A DNA stretch of 6,855 nucleotides from an uncultured Pseudomonadota bacterium (GTDB taxonomy: Bacteria > Pseudomonadota > Alphaproteobacteria > RUG11792), in contig CADBQC010000136.1 of the NCBI GenBank assembly GCA_902796745.1, positions 1-6,855 on the forward strand, given 5' to 3'. Positions 1 through 5,477 of this stretch are shown piece by piece. Position 1 is the stretch's first letter, and the number at the start of each line of letters is the position of its first letter. A program made the position numbers and the translations under genes. The notes under the pieces were generated by a model. It was given only the letters and a program-made list of their open reading frames with translations, had not been told where the DNA came from and did not search any database.

Positions 1-1
1 A

Positions 2-889
2 GCAGTATACACTATAGGTGAATACGATAATTTCTTACAATTAACTCCATTTTTGTATGATATTGAATTGTCCGACGCCGTTCAAGAGCCGTACTTGAAG
101 ATAAATAAATTACCTTACATAAATACAATAAATTTTACTGGAACAAACGACAAAGCATATCCACACTTTACTTTTTCACTGGTATTCAAAAATGGGGATC
201 GGATTGAACAACTTCATGTTAAGTACTTTGTTTGCGCATACTCTAGATTTATGCCACCGATTGGTTGTATGAGCTTAACAAAAACGACAGAGGATGAACT
301 AATCGCGAGCTTAGAGACGTTTACAATTAATGAATATCTGGAACGAGTAAAAGGCAATTCCTGGACGTATCAGGCAAATGTGAAACACCCAGCCAGCAGT
401 CAGAGGACTACGAGCAATGCACCAATAAAACTAATTGAGTGTGGGAAGATAGAGCTTGGCGTTCCAGACATACTGGAATTGACCCCAGAATTGTATAAAA
501 AAACTTCACTAGTACAAACACAATGGAATTTTGATAAACTCAAAGGCGTATATAAATTAATAGACCTGAGTTTTAATGAAGAACTACTAAAACACAAGTT
601 CTTACCACCTGATGGTTATTCAGATTTTCTATTGCGGTTTCCTAAAAAATATAATGGTCATCCAGTGATAATAGATGATAAGCTTGAGGAACGAATTATG
701 GGTGGGCTAATACATTATGCCTATGAAAATTTGGGAAATTTCAATATGCAATGGTCTGAAGGAACTGACAACAAAGGCATAAAAGTGAATACGCCTTATC
801 CGCAAAAAACAATCAAAGAGATGGCATATGTGTATGCGAAAGTGCGCTTGAAGAAGAAAGACAACTGGAAGGAATATTTTCTGCAATAA
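2..889 (+). CDS. hypothetical protein, 5'-partial
   Basis: I do not recognise this protein. The frame is open from the left edge (codon 1 at position 2) to a TAA at 887-889, giving at least 295 residues. The first possible start is a TTG at 53, but the 17 codons before it are open and read as ordinary protein (AVYTIGEYDNFLQLTPF). No Shine-Dalgarno site precedes the TTG, so the true start is most likely outside the window. The visible part looks soluble, with no membrane segment. It is rich in aromatic residues and Lys, has a few Cys, and ends in a basic tail (VRLKKKDNWKEYFLQ). No catalytic motif stands out. The gene is convergent with the bioH-like gene and its last 77 bases overlap it antisense, which is an unusual arrangement. 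Coding status is well supported by the long open frame; function is unknown. Confidence 0.75.
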   Translation, partial: AVYTIGEYDNFLQLTPFLYDIELSDAVQEPYLKINKLPYINTINFTGTNDKAYPHFTFSLVFKNGDRIEQLHVKYFVCAYSRFMPPIGCMSLTKTTEDELIASLETFTINEYLERVKGNSWTYQANVKHPASSQRTTSNAPIKLIECGKIELGVPDILELTPELYKKTSLVQTQWNFDKLKGVYKLIDLSFNEELLKHKFLPPDGYSDFLLRFPKKYNGHPVIIDDKLEERIMGGLIHYAYENLGNFNMQWSEGTDNKGIKVNTPYPQKTIKEMAYVYAKVRLKKKDNWKEYFLQ

Positions 890-1451
890 GCACCGGGTGC
901 AGATAACCCAGTGCATGTCGCCCTGTATTTAATTGTAGTATTGTAACATCTTTCAAGTTACTGAAGTTATCGTTTATTACCGACATTGGGACAATTACAT
1001 CATCGGAACTTCCAATAACCAAAGTTTTCACTCCACAATGCTTATAGCTGTGTTCCATCATTTCCAATTCTGCTAGCAGTGTTGATAGCGGTATATCGGT
1101 TGTAACGTTATCTGCGTACCCACAAAATGAGCGAAATTGCCTTAAACTTTCATTTTTGTTTTCAATTATTTTGTTCCGTACTTTTTGTAAGGCTATCTTA
1201 CGAACTTTCTGCATTCTATCAAGACTACCACAATAGTTCAAAAATCCCTGCAGTGCAACTAGTGCTTCAAACTTCAATTCTGAATTATTTAATTTTAAAA
1301 ATCCTAATGAGTGCCCAATACCAACATAAGTTTTTGATTTATCTAAATTTAGTTCATCAAAGAAATGTATTTCTCCATCAAGTAGTGGAACTAAGTTTCG
1401 CCAGTAGTCATTTGTAAATCCGAAACCATGCGCTAATAAATAATTGATCAT
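813..1451 (-). CDS. bioH: BioH-like alpha/beta hydrolase (probable pimeloyl-ACP methyl ester esterase)
   Basis: This 212-residue alpha/beta hydrolase probably removes the methyl group from pimeloyl-ACP methyl ester in the cytoplasm, giving BioF its substrate. Visible family marks are an N-terminal HGFG turn (8-11, oxyanion side), the nucleophile elbow GHSLG (46-50, Ser48), an acid at Asp150 or Asp151 in SSDDVIVP, and the catalytic His179 in GRHALG. It is shorter than E. coli BioH (256 residues), mainly in the cap region. Its ATG overlaps the TGA of bioF (ATGA, 1448-1451), so the two are probably translationally coupled, and this placement is the main argument for a biotin role. The assignment as BioH rather than another small esterase is inference. 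The fold ends at about residue 193 (HPVLIAENI). The last 19 residues are Ser-rich (PSSCLSSSSALSHTHMPSL), look unlike the family, and are antisense to the neighbouring gene, which suggests a replaced 3' end. Confidence 0.78.
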   Translation of the reverse strand: MINYLLAHGFGFTNDYWRNLVPLLDGEIHFFDELNLDKSKTYVGIGHSLGFLKLNNSELKFEALVALQGFLNYCGSLDRMQKVRKIALQKVRNKIIENKNESLRQFRSFCGYADNVTTDIPLSTLLAELEMMEHSYKHCGVKTLVIGSSDDVIVPMSVINDNFSNLKDVTILQLNTGRHALGYLHPVLIAENIPSSCLSSSSALSHTHMPSL

Positions 1452-2542
1452 TGGCGTAAAATTTCAATCAATTTCTCTATATCAGTATACGAATGCGTTG
1501 CATTAATTGCAATTCTCAAGCGAGGGGTTGGAGAGGTCGGAGGGCGTATTCCTGAAACTATGATGCCGTTATCTTGCAAAAGTTGTTTTTTACCCATCAT
1601 CTCCTCGGTGATTTTAAACAAGATCGGGACGATATTTGTCTTATTCCCTGCTCCATTTAAGGCTCTACGCAATCTATCAGCTTTTTGCATGATACTTCGG
1701 CGTAAATTTCCAAGAAAAGGCAACATTGACCATGCCTTTTGTGTCGCCCCAATACAGAATGGCGAAAGCGCAGTGGAATATATAAAACTTTTGCACTTTT
1801 GTATCAGAAAATCTTTGATAAGAGTGGAGCATGCAACATAAGCCCCACTTACCCCAATAGCTTTACTAAAAGTTCCCATTATGATGGTCTTTTCCTTGTT
1901 AAAATCAAAATTCGTTGAAAGGCCATAGCCATTTTTGCCATAAAGCCCAGTAGCGTGTGCTTCATCGAGATAAAGCATAGCTCCATATTGTTCAGCTAAA
2001 TCTACTAGCGCTTGTATGTCAGCAATATCACCATCCATCCCAAAAACTGTTTCTGAGACGATAATGATATTCATATAGTCTTTAGACATATCTTTTAGAA
2101 TGTCGTTCAAATGAGTATAGTCAAGATGCTGAAATCGTTTCAACTTGGCTCCGCTTGCGAATATTCCATGATACATGCTTGCATGATTGAGCATATCGAA
2201 AATAACCAAAGTATTTTTATCAGTCAAGCATTCTAATACGCCTGAATTTGCTTGAAATCCTGAATTAAATATCAAAGCAGAATCTGTTTTTTTATCAATC
2301 GCAATCTGCTTTTCAAAATTTTCAAACAAATCTGAATTTCCAGACAGTAATCGCGAACCAGTAGCCCCTGAACCATACATTCGAGATGCCTCTATGCCGG
2401 CCTCGATAACTTCTGGATTTTTCGATAATCCTAAATAATCATTGCTAGAAAAATCGAGATAATTGCCTACATACTTTGGCAATTCCCTATAAGTCAAATT
2501 CTCGTTAGATTGTTCTATAGATTTCTTTATCTTATTCAACAT
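1448..2542 (-). CDS. bioF: 8-amino-7-oxononanoate synthase (KAPA synthase)
   Basis: This PLP enzyme of the alpha-oxoamine synthase family condenses pimeloyl-ACP (or pimeloyl-CoA) with L-alanine to give KAPA, the first step of biotin ring assembly. At 364 residues it is slightly shorter than the usual 380-390. Family motifs appear in order: DFSSNDYLGL (30-39), GSGATGSRLLSGN (57-69), NHAS with the PLP-stacking His120, SETVFGMDGD (163-172), DEAHATGLYG (193-202) with Asp193 and His196, TFSKAIG (224-230) whose Lys227 should form the Schiff base, and a C-terminal RPPTSPTPRLRI (333-344). All key residues are present, so it should be active. The start is ATG at 2542-2540 (MLNKIKKS). No good Shine-Dalgarno is visible before it. 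It lies 60 bases downstream of aspS with no clear promoter of its own, so readthrough from aspS is possible. It overlaps the bioH-like gene by 4 bases. Confidence 0.95.
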   Translation of the reverse strand: MLNKIKKSIEQSNENLTYRELPKYVGNYLDFSSNDYLGLSKNPEVIEAGIEASRMYGSGATGSRLLSGNSDLFENFEKQIAIDKKTDSALIFNSGFQANSGVLECLTDKNTLVIFDMLNHASMYHGIFASGAKLKRFQHLDYTHLNDILKDMSKDYMNIIIVSETVFGMDGDIADIQALVDLAEQYGAMLYLDEAHATGLYGKNGYGLSTNFDFNKEKTIIMGTFSKAIGVSGAYVACSTLIKDFLIQKCKSFIYSTALSPFCIGATQKAWSMLPFLGNLRRSIMQKADRLRRALNGAGNKTNIVPILFKITEEMMGKKQLLQDNGIIVSGIRPPTSPTPRLRIAINATHSYTDIEKLIEILRQ

Positions 2543-2562
2543 TGTAACACATTAAGATATTA

Positions 2563-2591
2563 CCGAGAGCATAGCAATGCAGTACTCTCGG
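2563..2591 (-). terminator. hairpin between aspS and bioF, possible weak terminator or attenuator
   Basis: A perfect 7-bp inverted repeat (CCGAGAG at 2563-2569, CTCTCGG at 2585-2591) encloses a 15-base loop and begins 11 bases after the aspS stop codon. On the minus strand the hairpin is followed by TAATATCTTAAT and not by a proper T run, so it is at best a weak intrinsic terminator for aspS. It could instead be an RNA-processing or stabilising hairpin. On the plus strand a T-rich stretch follows, but no plus-strand gene needs stopping here. Confidence 0.4.
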
Positions 2592-2602
2592 GCGTGATAT
2601 TT

Positions 2603-4399
2603 TTACTTTTTTATCTGAGGCAAAATGGCTATGTGCAATTCTTTTAGTTGTTGTGGAGTTACCTCTGCTGGAGCCCCCATCATCAAGTCCTCAGCTTTTT
2701 GGTTAAATGGAAACGCAATAACTTCGCGTATATTCTCCGTATTCGCCAAAAGCATGACCATCCGGTCTATTCCAGGGGCACAACCGCCATGAGGAGGCGC
2801 ACCGTATTTGAATGCTTTTATCATAGCCCTGAATTTATTATCTACGACTTCTCTGCCATATCCAGCTATTTCGAATGCCTTATACATAATCTCAGGCACG
2901 TGATTTCTTATAGCACCACTGGAGAGTTCAATTCCATTGCACACTATGTCGTATTGGTATGCCTTAATCTCTAATGGATTCATTGTTTCCAATGCCTGAA
3001 GTCCACCTTGTGGCATCGAAAATGGGTTATGCGAAAATACAATTTGCTTTAACTCATCATCGTACTCATACATTGGAAAGTCAACAACCCAACAGAATTT
3101 ATAAGTGTTAGTCTCAACCAAATTAAGTGAATTGGCTAACTTTGTTCGAACAGTGCCAGCTAGCGTCGCTGCGTTTTTGTCACAAATAAGGAAAACAACA
3201 TCGCCGGGTTTCGTATGATTTATTCTGGAAATTTCAGCAAGTTCATGTTCATTCAAAAATTTAACTATTGGTCCCTTATATTCGCCATCGCTTGTCAGCG
3301 AGATGTAACCAAGCCCCGGCAATCCAAGCTCTTTTGCCCAATCGTTCAATTTATCGAAAAAGCTACGTGGCTCTTTCGTGCATCCAGGAACATTTATGCT
3401 TCGTACCTTTGCGCCGTTTGCTATGCCGTTTGCAAATGCCCCAAATCCGGAATTTCTGAAAACTTCAGTCAAATCCTCAATAATCAATGGATTTCTCAAA
3501 TCCGGCTTGTCACATCCGTAATGCAACATTGCGTCATCGAAAGTGATTCGAGGAAATGGATAATTAGTAACTGCATACCCTTTTGGAGCAAACTTAGTGA
3601 AAGTGCTATGCAATACTGGTTCTATAGCTTCAAAAACATCTTCTTGTGAGGCAAAACTCATCTCCATATCGAGTTGATAAAACTCGCCTGGCGATCTGTC
3701 AGCACGAGCATCCTCATCTCTAAAACAAGGGGCTATCTGGAAATATCGGTCAAATCCAGCAACCATTAAAAGCTGTTTAAACTGTTGCGGGGCTTGTGGC
3801 AAAGCATAGAATTTCCCATGATGAATTCGACTCGGGACTAAATAGTCTCGTGCACCTTCTGGTGAAGATGATGTCAAAATCGGCGTTTGAATTTCAAGAA
3901 AACCACGACTGGTCATCTCTGTACGTATGTGCGAAATTATCTTAGAACGCAAAATTATGTTATCGTGATTTTCCTTTTTACGAAGGTCAAGATAGCGATA
4001 AGTCAATCTCGTATCTTCAGGAAATTCGTTTTCAACATTAACTTGCAATGGTAATTGTGTTTCCGGGGCTGATAAAATTTCAATCGTATCGACACAAAGC
4101 TCAATTTCACCAGTTGGCATATTAGGATTTATCGTATCCGGTGCACGCTTTACTACTTTTCCGGTTATAGCGATAATCGTCTCATCTTTGAGTGTTTCGG
4201 CTATCTTAAACGCGTCTCCGGTTTCTTGCAAAACGCATTGCGTCATTCCATAATGATCACGCAAATCAATAAAAAGCAATCCCCCGTGATCTCTGATGCG
4301 ATGCACAAATCCGCTCAAAGTTACTACCTTCCCCGCATTACTAATACGCAGTTCATCACAAGTATGCGTTCTATACGCTGTTTTTCCCGAAAAAATCAT
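2603..4399 (-). CDS. aspS: aspartyl-tRNA synthetase, probably non-discriminating (Asp/Asn)
   Basis: This class II aminoacyl-tRNA synthetase of bacterial type charges tRNA-Asp in the cytoplasm. The 598 residues match the family length. In order: an N-terminal OB-fold anticodon-binding domain (about 1-110), the catalytic core with its flipping loop [15 protein letters not shown] (177-191), motif 2 [10 protein letters not shown] (226-235), the inserted GAD domain (roughly 290-430), and motif 3 [13 protein letters not shown] (538-550). The anticodon-domain signature RDHGG carries His38. In characterised AspRSs, His at this place (Leu in E. coli, RDLGS) goes with non-discriminating enzymes that also make Asp-tRNA-Asn for the GatCAB amidotransferase. 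That reading is inference here. Start: ATG at 4399-4397 ([14 protein letters not shown]), which puts the conserved YRTHTC at residues 9-14 as expected. No clear Shine-Dalgarno or convincing promoter is visible in 4400-4503. bioF follows after 60 bases. Confidence 0.97.
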   Translation of the reverse strand: MIFSGKTAYRTHTCDELRISNAGKVVTLSGFVHRIRDHGGLLFIDLRDHYGMTQCVLQETGDAFKIAETLKDETIIAITGKVVKRAPDTINPNMPTGEIELCVDTIEILSAPETQLPLQVNVENEFPEDTRLTYRYLDLRKKENHDNIILRSKIISHIRTEMTSRGFLEIQTPILTSSSPEGARDYLVPSRIHHGKFYALPQAPQQFKQLLMVAGFDRYFQIAPCFRDEDARADRSPGEFYQLDMEMSFASQEDVFEAIEPVLHSTFTKFAPKGYAVTNYPFPRITFDDAMLHYGCDKPDLRNPLIIEDLTEVFRNSGFGAFANGIANGAKVRSINVPGCTKEPRSFFDKLNDWAKELGLPGLGYISLTSDGEYKGPIVKFLNEHELAEISRINHTKPGDVVFLICDKNAATLAGTVRTKLANSLNLVETNTYKFCWVVDFPMYEYDDELKQIVFSHNPFSMPQGGLQALETMNPLEIKAYQYDIVCNGIELSSGAIRNHVPEIMYKAFEIAGYGREVVDNKFRAMIKAFKYGAPPHGGCAPGIDRMVMLLANTENIREVIAFPFNQKAEDLMMGAPAEVTPQQLKELHIAILPQIKK

Positions 4400-4504
4400 A
4401 CCCGGTCAATCATCGAAATTCTTTCGTCTATGTTACCAAAAAAACTTCTCACTCGTCCATGTGTTTTAGCTAATTCCTAAGCGCGATAGAACTTGTCCAA
4501 AACA

Positions 4505-4536
4505 AATACGTCCTGATTTTTAGGTCAGGACGTATT
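4505..4536 (-). terminator. rho-independent terminator of the Bax inhibitor-1 gene
   Basis: A perfect 12-bp inverted repeat (AATACGTCCTGA at 4505-4516, TCAGGACGTATT at 4525-4536) has an 8-base loop. On the minus strand the stem runs into ATTTGTTTTGG, a fair T-rich tail. It begins 23 bases after the stop codon of the gene at 4560-5252, so it should end that transcript and separate it from aspS. The plus-strand side continues TATTATATAATT, which is less typical. Confidence 0.75.
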
Positions 4537-4559
4537 ATATAATTACTTGAAATTTATAA

Positions 4560-5252
4560 TTACTTTCTGTTTCCCATCAGGCGAAGCAATGCCAAGAACA
4601 GATTTATAAAATCCAAATAGAGAGCAAGTGCCCCAATAATTGAACGTTTCTTTATATCTTCTTCGCTCATCGCTGGATGATAAAATGATCGTATCTTCTG
4701 TATGTCATAGGCCGTTAATCCGCAGAACACTACCACCGATATAGCAGATAACCCAAGTTGCAAAGCCGAACTTTTCAGAAATAGGTTGATTACGGATGCA
4801 ATTATGATTGAGAATAGACCGACTATCATAAATGAACCCATTCCTGTCAGATCCTTCTTTGTCACATATCCATATAGGCTCATTCCACCAAAGAAAATTG
4901 CTGTAGTAAAGAAGGCATTTGCAAGGCTTTCGCCAGTATAGACAGCAAATATAGGAGATATCGATAACCCAATTAAGGCAGAATATATCCAAAATAAAAT
5001 ATTCGCCCGTTCTGCTGGTATTTTAGCTATTTGCGTAGATAGATACAGAACTATACCTAATGTGGCTATCATAAGCAGTATGGAAAAACCACCCGTCATG
5101 ACTTGCATAAGAGACGGATTTTGAACGCAGATAAATGAAACCAGACCAGTTGCGCAAAGTGCCATAAACATTCTATTAAACACTGATGTCATGTACTTCT
5201 GCAGACCGTTTCCCGCTTTTAGCACTGGACTTTGGTTGAAGTTATAATTCAT
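4560..5252 (-). CDS. Bax inhibitor-1 (BI-1/YccA/YetJ) family inner-membrane protein
   Basis: This integral membrane protein of the Bax inhibitor-1 superfamily has 230 residues, the usual bacterial length. Seven hydrophobic segments are visible at about 29-44, 51-72, 83-104, 109-130, 138-159, 165-184 and 204-226. The C-terminal signature ALYLDFINLFLALLRLMG (210-227) is the family hallmark. Asp183 (TAYDIQ) and Asp214 (LYLDFIN) match the pair that forms the pH/calcium sensor in B. subtilis YetJ, so a calcium-leak or ion-homeostasis role is plausible. In E. coli, YccA of this family interacts with the FtsH protease. I chose the ATG at 5252-5250 (MNYNFNQSP) because AAGGA lies 9 bases upstream. The GTG at 5294 would add 14 residues (MVDLYQRFLKGMTK) but has no ribosome site and overlaps a repeated TACCACAT word. 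The gene is divergent from the DUF285 gene and has its own terminator, so it is probably monocistronic. Confidence 0.93.
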   Translation of the reverse strand: MNYNFNQSPVLKAGNGLQKYMTSVFNRMFMALCATGLVSFICVQNPSLMQVMTGGFSILLMIATLGIVLYLSTQIAKIPAERANILFWIYSALIGLSISPIFAVYTGESLANAFFTTAIFFGGMSLYGYVTKKDLTGMGSFMIVGLFSIIIASVINLFLKSSALQLGLSAISVVVFCGLTAYDIQKIRSFYHPAMSEEDIKKRSIIGALALYLDFINLFLALLRLMGNRK

Positions 5253-5260
5253 TTTTGTCA

Positions 5261-5268
5261 TTCCTTTC
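5261..5268 (-). promoter_or_regulatory. ribosome binding site that decides the Bax inhibitor-1 gene start
   Basis: The minus strand reads GAAAGGAA here. An AAGGA core lies 9 bases before the ATG at 5252 and almost touches an out-of-family ATG at 5261. It supports the shorter 230-residue protein over a GTG-started 244-residue form. Confidence 0.6.
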
Positions 5269-5296
5269 AAAAATCTCTGGTATAAGTCTACCACAT

Positions 5297-5302
5297 TTTA
5301 TA
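5297..5302 (-). promoter_or_regulatory. possible -10 box for the Bax inhibitor-1 gene
   Basis: The minus strand reads TATAAA at 5302-5297, placed to start transcription near 5290, about 38 bases before the ATG at 5252. No recognisable -35 box lies 16-18 bases upstream, because that place is taken by the loop and arm of the 5306-5347 palindrome. An activator or an unusual promoter would be needed. This is weak evidence. Confidence 0.3.
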
Positions 5303-5305
5303 AGA

Positions 5306-5347
5306 GGGCGCGATGTGGTATGTTTTTGATTTTACCACATCGCGCCC
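5306..5347. repeat. perfect 15-bp inverted repeat (long hairpin) in the divergent intergenic region
   Basis: GGGCGCGATGTGGTA (5306-5320) and TACCACATCGCGCCC (5333-5347) are exact reverse complements around a 12-base loop. Neither strand shows a T run directly after the stem, and the flanking genes diverge from here, so it does not look like a terminator for either. The inner eight bases (TACCACAT) recur at 5289-5296 outside the palindrome. It could be an operator for a dimeric regulator, an RNA structure in a leader, or part of a repeat element together with the next palindrome, four bases away. Confidence 0.85.
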
Positions 5348-5351
5348 CTAA

Positions 5352-5419
5352 GCCTGTCAAGGTACGCTTACGCTCAGCGCCCTTCGGTCACAGACCTTCG
5401 GGCGCTGACCTTGACAGGC
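5352..5419. repeat. nested GC-rich palindromic element
   Basis: This is a compound inverted repeat. The outer arms GCCTGTCAAGGT (5352-5363) and ACCTTGACAGGC (5408-5419) match over 12 bp. The inner arms CAGCGCCC (5375-5382) and GGGCGCTG (5400-5407) match over 8 bp. The tip GGTC/GACC (5386-5389, 5393-5396) matches over 4 bp around ACA, with a symmetric TTC/TTC internal loop. Only the left side carries an 11-base bulge (ACGCTTACGCT, 5364-5374). By hand count 43 of 68 bases are G or C, far above the AT-rich surroundings. The form resembles dispersed palindromic elements of intracellular alphaproteobacteria, but a second copy lies outside what I can see. No coding potential is apparent. Confidence 0.85.
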
Positions 5420-5439
5420 AGTGAAATGTCTTATATACT
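5411..5439 (+). promoter_or_regulatory. strong sigma70-type promoter for the DUF285 gene
   Basis: A perfect -35 box TTGACA (5411-5416) and a near-consensus -10 box TATACT (5434-5439) are exactly 17 bases apart. Transcription should start near 5446, leaving a leader of about 32 bases to the ATG at 5478. The -35 box lies inside the right outer arm of the 5352-5419 palindrome, while the -10 box lies outside it in AT-rich sequence. Folding or protein binding at the palindrome would therefore affect this promoter directly. The mirror TTGACA in the left arm (minus strand, 5360-5355) has no matching -10 box. Confidence 0.75.
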
Positions 5440-5477
5440 TTAATTGGATGATAGGTTAAAAATTTATTTTTGTTTTT

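Noticed and set aside
890..914. Small hairpin GCAC-C-GGGT / ACCC-A-GTGC directly after the stop of the left-hand gene
   Set aside because: It has two 4-bp stems with a mismatch and no T run on the plus strand, and it lies within the bioH coding sequence (around the catalytic GRHALG codons), so it is probably chance.
3215..3649. 144-codon plus-strand frame inside aspS
   Set aside because: It is the shadow of a strongly conserved aspartyl-tRNA synthetase, with no family features of its own.
5252..5294. GTG-started N-terminal extension of the Bax inhibitor-1 protein (14 extra residues)
   Set aside because: It has no ribosome binding site, whereas AAGGA sits 9 bases before the internal ATG; the added residues do not resemble the family N-terminus.
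5306..5347. 15-bp palindrome as a bidirectional terminator
   Set aside because: The flanking genes diverge from this region, so neither needs termination here, and neither strand has a T run directly after the stem.
5355..5360. Minus-strand TTGACA in the left palindrome arm as a promoter for the Bax inhibitor-1 gene
   Set aside because: At spacings of 16-18 bases the -10 positions read GTGGTA, TGGTAA or GGTAAA, which are poor; the hexamer is explained by palindrome symmetry.
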